This document shows, piece by piece, positions 23,902 through 32,111 of a DNA stretch of 58,043 bases. Source of the stretch: an uncultured Bacteroidales bacterium (GTDB lineage: Bacteria > Bacteroidota > Bacteroidia > Bacteroidales > Bacteroidaceae); NCBI GenBank assembly GCA_902776455.1, contig CACYQI010000010.1, positions 1 through 58,043 of the forward strand, given 5' to 3'. Under the pieces are notes generated by a model. That model ran no database searches. It had not been told where the DNA came from and worked only from the letters and a program-made list of their open reading frames with translations. Position numbers and translations under genes: made by a program. How positions within the stretch are numbered: the first letter of the stretch is position 1; each line of letters opens with the position of its first letter.

Positions 23902-26529
23902 ATGATTGACTTGAACAAAATAGCCATTATTGCAGGCGAGCACAATGTGACGTACAGCGAACTGTTGCAAAGAGTGGCACAATATGCCAAGAAGACGCCA
24001 AAGGGCAAGCAGACGAAGACGCTCATCTTCAGCGAGAATCGTGAAGGCTGGGCGTACAGCTTCTTTTCCGTTTGGCAGAACGAAGGCATCGCTGTTCCTG
24101 TAGATGCTTCGAGCACGGCAAGCGACGTGGCCTACATCATCAACGACTGCAAGCCCGATGCCGTTTGGGTGTCGAGGGAACGGGAAGCTGTGCTGAGGGA
24201 AGCATTAGCCCCTAACCACTCACCTCTAACCACTTATATCATCGACGATTACGAATCCCTGCCGCTTGCCGACGAGCATCCCACTTCCATCCTTCCGTGG
24301 AATGCCCTTTCCGAGCCGGACAACACCGACACGGCGCTCATCATCTACACCTCGGGCACTACGGGTTCGCCGAAAGGCGTCATGCTCTCGTATGCTGCCT
24401 TGAAGGCCAACGTCCACAGCGTCTCGTACGACGTTCCCATCTATTCCGAGAAGCGTCGCGCCCTTGTCCTGCTGCCGCTCCACCACGTCCTGCCGCTCAT
24501 GGGGTCGCTCATCGCGCCTCTCTATATGGGTGGCGGCATCGCCATCAGCCCTTCCCTTTCCGGTCCCGACATCATGGACACGCTTCAGCGCGGACAGGTC
24601 GGCATCATGATAGGCGTGCCTCGTCTTTGGCAGACGCTCTTTGTCGGCATCAAGAAGAAGATTGACCAGACGGCCGTCGGCCGCATGCTCTTCGCATTGT
24701 GCAGCACCTTGAAGTGCAGGACACTCAGTCGCATCGTCTTCAGTTCCGTCAGGAAGAAGATGGGCGGACACATTGACTACCTGGTCAGCGGCGGTGCTGC
24801 TTTGGACAGAGAGATAGGCGAAGGGCTTCGCACGCTTGGCCTCGATGTGCTCGAAGGCTATGGCATGACGGAAACCGCTCCCATCATTGCCTTCACGCGC
24901 CCCGGCGACTACATCCCCGGCTGCTCGGGACTGCCCCTGCCGGGCGTTGACTGCAAGCTGGTGAATGGCGAGTTGTGCGTGAAGGGACCGAACTTGATGT
25001 CGGGCTACTACAATCGGCCCGAAGAGACCAGCGCGGTGATTGACAGCGACGGCTATCTGCATACGGGCGACCTTGCCGAGTTCGATTCGGTAGGCCGCAT
25101 CACCATTACGGGTCGAACTAAAGAAATAATTGTACTAAGCAATGGCAAGAACGTGCAACCCAGCGAGATAGAGTACAAGCTGGAGAAGTACGACTCGCTG
25201 GTCAAGGAAGCGGCAGTGGTGCAGGATGGCGACATGCTTCGGGCCATCATCGTGCCGCAGCCGGCATGGGCTTCTACCATGACCGATGCCGAAACGGCAG
25301 CGGCCTTGAAGCGCGACGTGCTGGAACCCTACAACAAGACCGTCTCTGCCTACAAGAAGATAATGAGCGTGCTCGTCTATCGCGGTGAGTTGCCTCGGAC
25401 GAGGCTCGACAAATTGCAGCGCTACAAGCTCGGAGAAATCCTGAAAGAAGGGAAAGGCGCAAGGGAAAACGAACGTAAACGAGCGGTTGAACCAACCTTC
25501 GAGGAGTATCTGTCAATCAAGCACTTCATCGAGACGGAAAAAGGCATTACCGTTCATGCCACCGACCACATCGAGACCGACCTTGCCCTCGACTCGCTCG
25601 ACAAGATAAGCTTGCAGACTTTCATCGAGAACACCTTCGGCACGTCGGTCGGCGTTGACGCGATGCCCGATTTCGCCAACATCGAAGCTTTGGCTCGCCA
25701 TGTAGCAGCCCGTAAAGGGGCAAGGAGCAAGGAGCAAGGGGCAAGAGAATACCAACAGCCAGAGCAATACTCCTGCTCCTTGCCCCAAGACCCCCCTCCA
25801 TCTCCCCCGAGGGGGAGAGTTTCGCGGCAGGAAGCCTCCCCTCGGGGAGGTTTGGAAGGGGTCTGGGGGGAGTTAGAAGGGGGGTCTTGGTCCTTGCCCC
25901 TGCCTACAGCCGGCTTCACCTACCGCCTCACATCCCGCATCTTCAAGTTGTTCTTCCGTTGCTACAACAGCTTGAAGATAAAAGGCGCGGAAAACATTCC
26001 CGCAAAAGGTGCCTGCATCCTTGCTCCCAACCACCAAAGCTTCATCGACGGGCCGTTGGTGCTCTCCGCCCTGCCGTGGAACAAGCTCGGAGAATACTTT
26101 TTCTATGCCACCGAGGAACACGTCCGCGGAAGACGCCGACGCTTGGCAGCCAAGAGCAACGTGATAGTCATGGAACGGGCCGACCTGAAGAACTCCATCT
26201 TGAAGCTTGCCAAAGTGCTCAGAGAAGGGCATCGCGTCATCATCTTCCCCGAAGGAGCGCGCACACATGACGGACAGACCGTTCCCTTTAAAAAAACCTT
26301 TGCCATCCTCGCCAAAGACCTGGAGGTGCCCGTCGTGCCCGTCTGCATCCGCGGAGCCTACGAAGCTCTGCCAAGAGGCAGTCGGTTCGTCAGCCCGAAG
26401 CACATCGAAGTGACTTTCTTGCCTGCCATCAATGGGGCAAGGAGCAAGGAGCAAGGGGCAGGAGAATTGTCCTACGAGGAACTGACCAAACAGACCCAGC
26501 ATGCCATCGAAGCGCTTTTGGCCCGATAA
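23902..26529 (+). CDS. Three-domain fusion: acyl-AMP ligase, carrier protein, PlsC-type acyltransferase
   Basis: The 875-residue protein joins an ANL-family ligase (P-loop-like IIYTSGTTGSPKGVML at about 147-162, GYGMTETAP, YLHTGDLAEF), a carrier domain with attachment Ser565 (LALDSLDKIS), and a lysophospholipid-type acyltransferase with NHQSFID (about 710-716) and FPEGARTHDG. It would activate a fatty acid, hold it on its own carrier and transfer it to a lyso-lipid, like an Aas enzyme with a built-in ACP. Residues 603-668, between carrier and acyltransferase, are encoded by the 79-bp F element plus type A repeats. Two smaller repeat-derived inserts occur near residues 103-112 (APNHSPLTT) and 845-855. 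It overlaps the next gene by 29 bp. Confidence 0.88.
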   Translation: MIDLNKIAIIAGEHNVTYSELLQRVAQYAKKTPKGKQTKTLIFSENREGWAYSFFSVWQNEGIAVPVDASSTASDVAYIINDCKPDAVWVSREREAVLREALAPNHSPLTTYIIDDYESLPLADEHPTSILPWNALSEPDNTDTALIIYTSGTTGSPKGVMLSYAALKANVHSVSYDVPIYSEKRRALVLLPLHHVLPLMGSLIAPLYMGGGIAISPSLSGPDIMDTLQRGQVGIMIGVPRLWQTLFVGIKKKIDQTAVGRMLFALCSTLKCRTLSRIVFSSVRKKMGGHIDYLVSGGAALDREIGEGLRTLGLDVLEGYGMTETAPIIAFTRPGDYIPGCSGLPLPGVDCKLVNGELCVKGPNLMSGYYNRPEETSAVIDSDGYLHTGDLAEFDSVGRITITGRTKEIIVLSNGKNVQPSEIEYKLEKYDSLVKEAAVVQDGDMLRAIIVPQPAWASTMTDAETAAALKRDVLEPYNKTVSAYKKIMSVLVYRGELPRTRLDKLQRYKLGEILKEGKGARENERKRAVEPTFEEYLSIKHFIETEKGITVHATDHIETDLALDSLDKISLQTFIENTFGTSVGVDAMPDFANIEALARHVAARKGARSKEQGAREYQQPEQYSCSLPQDPPPSPPRGRVSRQEASPRGGLEGVWGELEGGSWSLPLPTAGFTYRLTSRIFKLFFRCYNSLKIKGAENIPAKGACILAPNHQSFIDGPLVLSALPWNKLGEYFFYATEEHVRGRRRRLAAKSNVIVMERADLKNSILKLAKVLREGHRVIIFPEGARTHDGQTVPFKKTFAILAKDLEVPVVPVCIRGAYEALPRGSRFVSPKHIEVTFLPAINGARSKEQGAGELSYEELTKQTQHAIEALLAR
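25708..25786 (+). repeat. 79-bp F element, copy 1 (in frame)
   Basis: It begins GCCCGTAAAGGGGCAAGGAG and ends CTCCTGCTCCTTGCCCC, with short inverted ends (GGGGCAAGGAGCA against TGCTCCTTGCCCC). All 79 bases equal 29313-29391, and 78 of them match the reverse complement of 31268-31345 with one mismatch. It is read in the frame encoding ARKGARSKEQGAREYQQ. Confidence 0.9.
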
Positions 26530-27136
26530 GAGCGAGCAGGGCAACACGTGGACACACCTCGGAGGAGCCGTCTTTGCGCTTAGTTCCGTTTGGCTCGTAT
26601 GGTTGGCAGCGGACATCAGCCCGCAGATGACTTTCGGAGTCGTCTGCTTTCTGACAGGCATGCTCTTCATGTTCCTCAGCAGCACGGCCTATCATTGGGT
26701 GAGCGACAAAAGGCTGAAGCTGGCTTTGCGCAAGTGCGACCACATCAGCATCTATGTGATGATAGCCTGCTCCTATACGCCCATCCTTGTCGGAGTGGTG
26801 GGCGGTTGGCTTGGCTGGCTTGTCTTTGCCATTCAGTGGGCAATGGTGATAGGCGGTGCCCTGTACAAAATCTATGCGATAGGCCGCTGGCCTCGGCTCT
26901 CGTTGGCTATCTATCTCGTCATGGGATGGAGCATCGTCCTCATAGCAGAACCCGTTATGAAACTGCTGACGCCCACCACGATACTGCTGCTGCTGACCGA
27001 AGGCATAGCCTATTCCGCAGGGACATACTTCTTCGTCCACGACGACCGCCCGCACTATCATGCCATTTGGCACGTCTTTGTCCTCCTTGGCGCCATCGCC
27101 CACTGGGGAGCTGTGCTGACCTTGCTTGTGTCTTGA
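26501..27136 (+). CDS. Hemolysin III / TrhA family membrane protein
   Basis: A 211-residue protein with seven hydrophobic segments and the PAQR-type conserved residues: NTWTHLGGAVFAL (the early His), SSTAYHWVSDKR, KCDHISIYVMIACSYTPI, and late HAIWHVFVLLGAIAHW. These His residues and the Ser/Asp probably bind a metal. The family is linked to membrane energetics and, in some cases, hemolysis; its biochemical role is unsettled. The ATG at 26501 lies in the preceding ORF, overlapping it by 29 bp, so co-translation is likely. Confidence 0.88.
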   Translation: MPSKRFWPDKSEQGNTWTHLGGAVFALSSVWLVWLAADISPQMTFGVVCFLTGMLFMFLSSTAYHWVSDKRLKLALRKCDHISIYVMIACSYTPILVGVVGGWLGWLVFAIQWAMVIGGALYKIYAIGRWPRLSLAIYLVMGWSIVLIAEPVMKLLTPTTILLLLTEGIAYSAGTYFFVHDDRPHYHAIWHVFVLLGAIAHWGAVLTLLVS

Positions 27137-28637
27137 AAAGGCGTTTAGTTTATTCTCCTTGCAGGTTTTGTCCGTTCTCCGTTGAGATTTCGCTAAATCT
27201 CCGTGGAGTGTCTGTGGTGTTCTTTGACCACATACCCCCAGCCTGCCGATTTGTGATGTACCGACACCAATGCGACAAATTTCAAGCTTTAAAATTCTTT
27301 GAATTTTAATTTCGCGTTTTAAGGCCCGTAGAGCGCTTCTTTTTGCTCGGGGTAGTCCAATATACGTCCGAGGCACTCAAAAGCGAATCTCGGGCAAATT
27401 AGAGGGGTTTTAGAGGGGTTGGGGAATTGAGAGTTGAAAGTTGAAAATTGAAAAGCCTCCTCTAAATCTCCCCCTAAAGGGAGAGACTTCAGCCTCCTCT
27501 AAATCTCCCCCCTAAAGGGAGAGACTTCAGCCCCCCACTAACTCCCCCTAAAGGGAGAACGGCAAGGCAGACGGACGGTTCACCCTCCTTTGGAGAGGTA
27601 GGGGAGGCTTGAAATTGAAAGGTTTACCGCGAATACGGCATCGATTTCTAACAAATCCAACATTACCAACACCACCAACACCACCAACACGCGAAAAAAA
27701 GACACAAGCACCTGCTTATATATATATATAATAATTAGCCATACTATACTTAATAATATAAGTATTATATATATGCAATCGCTTGTGTCTCAAAAAAACA
27801 TGTTGGTTATGTTGGTTATGTTGGTTTTTTTGTAACTTTACACCCGAAAACATAGTTTCAAACACACACATCATGCGAAGAAACTCTCATAACATATTGA
27901 GCCACAAGGTGCTGCCATCCTACCCCTGCCATCTTGTTTGCAACATGCGGTAAGAGTGTTTCTGCCCGATTGTGTGGATTTCTTTGTGATTTTCGCCCCT
28001 CCTGCTTGCTGTTTTTACCCTCTGAGAAGGGTGTTTTTGTGGTTTTTCCTGCCTTTTTCGCGTTTTCGTCGTGCCAAAACGAAGAAATCCGGTTTGTGGA
28101 GATAGATGCTTATTATGCCGAGTTGTGTCGTCAGAATGCCATGTAAGAGCACGAAACACCCGTTTTGCAATGGCTCACCCCCCTAAATAATTTACGATTT
28201 TACGATTTACAATTTACTATTTATTTACAATTTTATAATTTAGCTATTTACAAGGCGGTAGCAAATTCTTCGCTCTTCATTCTTAATTCTTCATTTACAA
28301 AGGGCGGCGGAGCGTAGTAACTTTGATTTTTCACTTTTCACTTTTCACTCTTCACTTCGCCGAAGGCGACATTCTTCACTTTTCACTTCGCCAAAGGCGA
28401 CATTTAGGGCGTAGCCTTAATTTTGAATTTTGAATTGTTTATCTTTCGTTTCTTTCGTGCTTTTAGATGTGGTAAAATAATTGCTTCCTGTGTGACTGTG
28501 TGATAATTCTCAACTTTCAATTTTGCATTTTGTATGTACATTTCGTGCTTCGTACTTCTCCTTTTTTCGCTTTTCGTTCTTCTTTTTCTCCTTTCATTTT
28601 TCAATTTTTCAACTTTCGATTTTCAATTTTCAATAAT
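27137..28637. other. 1.5-kb gene-free region: repeats and array locus 2
   Basis: It includes a K-like fragment near 27190-27230 (AAATCTCCGTGGAGTGTC), three type A hairpins at about 27460-27610, the inverted array locus 2, a C/T-rich region at 27934-28146 whose 70-codon ORF lacks coding character, and long runs of types C, D and B (28190-28637). I find no gene. Confidence 0.6.
27664..27825. repeat. Inverted array locus 2 (ACCAACACC motif)
   Basis: Left arm: TACCAACACCACCAACACCA, a 9-bp unit repeated three times (27664-27690), then GACACAAGC (27701-27709). A spacer of about 70 bp rich in TATATA follows. Right arm: GCTTGTGTC (27781-27789), then TGTTGGTTATGTTGGTTATG with three units to 27825. 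The two arms are inverted copies. AACATATTGAGCCACA at 27891-27906 recurs beside locus 3. No gene is attached. Confidence 0.7.
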
Positions 28638-28643
28638 ATGTTG

Positions 28644-28651
28644 TATCTTTG
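28644..28651 (+). promoter_or_regulatory. -7 box TATCTTTG for the SMR-type gene
   Basis: It lies 19 bases before the ATG at 28671 and inside the longer upstream ORF, which supports the downstream start. Confidence 0.55.
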
Positions 28652-28670
28652 CAAAAATAATCTGAGAAAT

Positions 28671-29024
28671 ATGCATCTGTTGCCTTTGGCTTTCACCCAA
28701 TGCCTGCTGCTTGCGAGCGGACAGGTGTTCCTGAAACTTGCTCTTGGCAGGATGGCTCCTTTCGGCTGGAACTGGGAGTTCTTCGGCTCGGTGCTGACGA
28801 ACTGGCAGCTGGCCCTCAGCGGTCTTTTCTGCGGCGCAGGTACGGCCCTCTGGTTCTACATCATCAAGCACTTCCCCTTCAGCATGGCCTATCCTTTGGT
28901 GTCGATGAGCTACGCGCTGGGCATGATAGCGGCTATCGTGGTGTTCCACGAAGAGGTGAGTGCGACGCGATGGCTGGGGGTTGTGCTCATCATGGCGGGA
29001 TGCTATCTGATTGCAAAAAATTGA
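28671..29024 (+). CDS. SMR/EmrE-like four-helix membrane protein
   Basis: A protein of 117 residues beginning MHLLPLAFTQCLLLASGQVF, with four hydrophobic segments (about 3-24, 36-58, 62-84 and 92-113). It resembles the small multidrug resistance/EamA half-transporter group, including the ArnE/F-type lipid flippase subunits. The position ahead of LolA-like, GT2-acyltransferase and MMPL genes favours a lipid-related role, but a drug exporter is possible. The short leader and the -7 box set the start at 28671. Confidence 0.75.
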   Translation: MHLLPLAFTQCLLLASGQVFLKLALGRMAPFGWNWEFFGSVLTNWQLALSGLFCGAGTALWFYIIKHFPFSMAYPLVSMSYALGMIAAIVVFHEEVSATRWLGVVLIMAGCYLIAKN

Positions 29025-29072
29025 AAGGGGTCGAAAATTGAGAATTGAAAGTGGAAAGTTGAAAGTGGAAAA

Positions 29073-29714
29073 TTGAAAGTGGAAAAGATAAAACGGGGCT
29101 GTCTCATTATCGTTTGTTGTCTGTTGGCGGTTGCTCTTCCGGCACAGACGCTGAGCGAACAGGACATCATCAAGAAGATGGCATCTGCGGCTGAGAAGAC
29201 AAGAACTGTCCGGGCCGACTTCACGCAAACAAGGTACTCGAAGATGCTCAAGAATGCGCAAACGTGGCAGGGCAAGTTGTTCTGCGAACTGCCCGACAAG
29301 CTTCGGTGGGAAGCCCGTAAAGGGGCAAGGAGCAAGGAGCAAGGGGCAAGAGAATACCAACAGCCAGAGCAATACTCCTGCTCCTTGCCCCCTGCCCCCT
29401 GCCCCTTAAAAGGGGGGGTCCATACTCCCCCTAAAGGGGGAAGGGTTGGAGGCAAGATAGCACGCATGATTATGAGCTGCGTGTCTGGCAAGTGTCTGAC
29501 TGACAGCAAGGCTTTCCAAGTATCGGCCAGATGCATCCGTCCTGGCGAATACGTGGCGGAGCTGCTGCCATTGAAGAAAGAGATGAAGCGGATGTATGCC
29601 AAACTTGTCCTGCATTTCGATGTCAAAGAAGAGACAGTAAACGAGGTAGAGCTATACGAAAAGAACGGCGACCGCACAGTAATCAAGCTGCATGACATAC
29701 GCATCAACAACTGA
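29073..29714 (+). CDS. LolA-like outer-membrane lipoprotein carrier protein, interrupted by repeats
   Basis: A periplasmic protein with signal peptide (IKRGCLIIVCCLLAVALPAQ) and LolA features: IIKKMASAAEKTRTVRADFT, GKLFCELPDKLRW and C-terminal LHDIRIN. LolA relatives in aryl-polyene and flexirubin clusters probably shuttle lipid. No ATG is available: the in-frame stop at 29046 leaves only TTG 29073 or GTG 29079, both in type B repeat. Residues 81-126 are encoded by the 79-bp F element and a type A palindrome. Without that insert only about 168 residues remain, shorter than usual, so some native sequence seems to have been replaced; activity is uncertain. Confidence 0.7.
   Translation: MKVEKIKRGCLIIVCCLLAVALPAQTLSEQDIIKKMASAAEKTRTVRADFTQTRYSKMLKNAQTWQGKLFCELPDKLRWEARKGARSKEQGAREYQQPEQYSCSLPPAPCPLKGGVHTPPKGGRVGGKIARMIMSCVSGKCLTDSKAFQVSARCIRPGEYVAELLPLKKEMKRMYAKLVLHFDVKEETVNEVELYEKNGDRTVIKLHDIRINN
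29313..29391 (+). repeat. 79-bp F element, copy 2 (in frame)
   Basis: Identical to 25708-25786, base for base, and in the same reading frame within an unrelated gene. It is followed by further CCCCCTGCCCCCTGCCCC and a CCCCCTAAAGGGGG-type hairpin. Confidence 0.9.
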
Positions 29715-31197
29715 TACGCTTCGCGCGAGAGGCATCTGCGTGGTGATTCCGACGTACAACAATGCCGGAACCATCGGCGATGTAGTGAGCCGGACGTGCA
29801 GGCAGTGCCGCGACGTGATAGTGGTCTGCGACGGTTGCACGGACGGTACGCCCGACATTCTCCGTGGCATGGAGGGCATCACTCTTGTTGTCCGCGAGAA
29901 GAACGGAGGCAAGGGAGCCGCTCTGAAAGACGGTTTCCGCAAAGCGAAAAGCATGGGGTTTGCCTATGCCATTACGCTGGATGCCGACGGACAGCACTTC
30001 CCCGAGGACATTCCCGCGTTGCTCCATGCCAACCAGAAGCATCCGGGAGCGCTCGTTGTGGGCGTCCGAGAGAGAGAGGCAAGGAGCAAGGGGCAAGGGG
30101 CTGGCAGCAAGTTTGCCAACGCTTTCAGCAACTTCTGGTTTGCCCTGCAGACGTGGCATCGGCTGGAGGACACGCAGTCGGGGTTCCGCCTCTATCCTCT
30201 CAGAAAGCTCTGCTGCATTGGGTTGCTCACTTCCCGCTACGAGGCGGAGCTGGAACTGCTCGTCTTTGCGTCGTGGCATGGGGTAGAGTTGGTGTCGGTA
30301 CCCGTTGGCGTCTATTACCCGAATCCCGAGGAACGTGTGTCGCACTTCCGCCCAGTGAGGGACTTCTCGCGCATCTTTGTCCTGAACACCGTGCTGTGCG
30401 TGCTGGCTGTTGTCTATGGTTTGCCGCGAGCCTTGTGGCGCTGGCTGATGACGTTTCTGCGCACGGCCTACTCGCTGCTTTTCTTCCTCCTCGTTGTTGT
30501 CTTCATCTGCCCGCCCTACGCTCTGTACTACAGACTGTTTGTGCGAGACGAGGAGCGGCGACGCATGGGCATGCATCGTCTGCTCTGCTTCTTTGCAAGG
30601 TTCGTGACGCTTTGGCACGGCATTCCGGGCGTGAGGTTCTCGCTGGGCAACCCCGAAGGCGAGGACTTCGGTAGGCCGGCCATCATCATAGCGAACCACC
30701 AGTCGCATCTGGACCTTATGACCATGCTGATGCATACGCCCCGACTGGTCTGTCTGACGAAAGACTGGGTTTGGAACAACCGGCTCTACGGCTACATCAT
30801 CCGCGGGGCAGAGTTCTATCCCGTCTCGGAGGGCACGGAAAGCCTGATGCCTAAGCTGAGGTCGCTGGTGGAGAGAGGCTACAGCATAGCGGTCTATCCG
30901 GAGGGTACGCGCGAGGCCGACTGCAAGATAATGCGCTTCCGGCAGGGAGCTTTCTATCTGGCTCAGCAGCTCGACATCGATGTGCTGCCCATCGTCTCCT
31001 ACGGTACGGGAAAAGCTTTGCCCAAGAGGGGGAAGTACCTCCGCAAGTGGCCCATCAGGGTGGAGATAGACCGACGCATCAGTCCGCAGGAGTTGCTGAC
31101 GTTTGGCGAGACGCCGAGGCTGCAGGCGTCGAAGATGAGAAAGTACTTTGAACGAAGATATGCCGAGATGGCGAACCGAATAGAACAAGATGTGTAA
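29692..31197 (+). CDS. Glycosyltransferase 2 / lysophospholipid acyltransferase fusion
   Basis: A 501-residue protein. The GT2 domain (about 14-230) has VVIPTYNNAGTIGDVV, DGCTDGT and LDADGQHF (Asp97-x-Asp99, metal/nucleotide binding); two hydrophobic segments (about 228-280) link it to a PlsC-like domain with NHQSHLDL (about 335-342) and VYPEGTREADC. This exact fusion is typical of aryl-polyene and flexirubin clusters, where it is thought to attach sugar and acyl groups to the membrane lipid. A short type F insert lies at about residues 130-139 (REARSKGQGAGS). It overlaps the LolA-like stop by 23 bp. Confidence 0.88.
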   Translation: MTYASTTDTLRARGICVVIPTYNNAGTIGDVVSRTCRQCRDVIVVCDGCTDGTPDILRGMEGITLVVREKNGGKGAALKDGFRKAKSMGFAYAITLDADGQHFPEDIPALLHANQKHPGALVVGVREREARSKGQGAGSKFANAFSNFWFALQTWHRLEDTQSGFRLYPLRKLCCIGLLTSRYEAELELLVFASWHGVELVSVPVGVYYPNPEERVSHFRPVRDFSRIFVLNTVLCVLAVVYGLPRALWRWLMTFLRTAYSLLFFLLVVVFICPPYALYYRLFVRDEERRRMGMHRLLCFFARFVTLWHGIPGVRFSLGNPEGEDFGRPAIIIANHQSHLDLMTMLMHTPRLVCLTKDWVWNNRLYGYIIRGAEFYPVSEGTESLMPKLRSLVERGYSIAVYPEGTREADCKIMRFRQGAFYLAQQLDIDVLPIVSYGTGKALPKRGKYLRKWPIRVEIDRRISPQELLTFGETPRLQASKMRKYFERRYAEMANRIEQDV

Positions 31198-32092
31198 GCA
31201 ACTGCTGATAGTCCTTTCCCTGCTCCTTGCTCCCAGCTCCTTGCTCCTTTACGGGGGCAGGGGGCAGGGGGCAAGGAGCAGGAGTATTGCTCTGGCTGTT
31301 GGCATTCTCTTGCCCCTTGCTCCTTGCTCCTTGCCCCTTTACGGGGGCAGGAAGCAGGGCGCTACGGCCGTCATTGTCTGTCCCGGCGGCTCGTACAGCT
31401 GGCTCGCCATGAAGACAGAAGGCACGGATGTGGCTCGATGGCTTCAGGCAAACGGCATTTCGGCTTTCGTGCTGAAATACAGGGTGCAAGGCGTCGTTCC
31501 GTACATCACGCATTCGCGGCTTGTGTTCCGTGGACACCAGTACCCCGACATGATGAACGACCTCAATCAAGCCATCCGCCATGTTCGCGAACATGCCGAT
31601 GAGTACGGCATCGACCCGGAACGTATAGGCGTGATGGGCTTCTCGGCAGGCGGACATCTGGCTCTCTGTGGAGCTTCCCTCATCGGGGAGAGGTTGGAGG
31701 GGGACTGCCCTTCTTTCATCGCTGCCATCTATCCCGTGGTGAGCATGTCGCATCCATGCAGCCACAAGCGTTCGCGTCGCGCCTTGCTGGGAGAATACAG
31801 GAAGTATAGCCGGAAGATGCGCGACTCGCTTTCAGTAGAAAGACACATCCCGAAGGACTGTCCGCCCGTCTTCCTCGTCAACTGCAAAGACGACAAGACC
31901 GTGAACTACCAGAACTCCGTGCTTCTCGACTCGGCTCTTACCGCTCAGGGCATCAGCCATCGCTACATACAATACCAGACAGGCGGCCACGGCTTCGGAG
32001 TCTCCGAGACAAAGGGAACTGCGGAGTGCAGGGCTTGGAAGGAGGAGTTCCTGAGCTGGCTGAAAGACACATTCGGGGAACAAGAACAATAA
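31190..32092 (+). CDS. Alpha/beta-hydrolase esterase with repeat-encoded N-terminus
   Basis: The catalytic part (from about residue 60) is a BD-FAE/acetyl-esterase-like fold: VCPGGSYSWLAM (oxyanion), GVMGFSAGGHLALC (nucleophile), VNCKDDKTVN (acid) and TGGHGFG (His). The ATG overlaps the GT2 gene by 8 bp. Residues ~14-58 come from two copies of type F repeat read so that they encode hydrophobic stretches (LLLAPSSLLL; ILLPLAPCSL), together acting perhaps as a signal or anchor. Its place in a lipid cluster suggests it acts on an acyl or acetyl ester of the product. Confidence 0.78.
   Translation: MCKQLLIVLSLLLAPSSLLLYGGRGQGARSRSIALAVGILLPLAPCSLPLYGGRKQGATAVIVCPGGSYSWLAMKTEGTDVARWLQANGISAFVLKYRVQGVVPYITHSRLVFRGHQYPDMMNDLNQAIRHVREHADEYGIDPERIGVMGFSAGGHLALCGASLIGERLEGDCPSFIAAIYPVVSMSHPCSHKRSRRALLGEYRKYSRKMRDSLSVERHIPKDCPPVFLVNCKDDKTVNYQNSVLLDSALTAQGISHRYIQYQTGGHGFGVSETKGTAECRAWKEEFLSWLKDTFGEQEQ
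31268..31345 (-). repeat. F element, copy 3 (inverted)
   Basis: The reverse complement of the 79-bp unit with one difference (GGCATT for GGTATT). A further partial copy precedes it (31219-31260). Read forward it encodes GARSRSIALAVGILLPLAP, also free of stops. Confidence 0.88.
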
Positions 32093-32111
32093 CGAAGAAC
32101 GATAAAACAAG

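Noticed and set aside
27934-28146. 70-codon ORF in the long gap
   Set aside because: It is Phe- and Cys-rich with low-complexity sequence, has no -7 box or A-rich start context, and its DNA is pyrimidine-biased.
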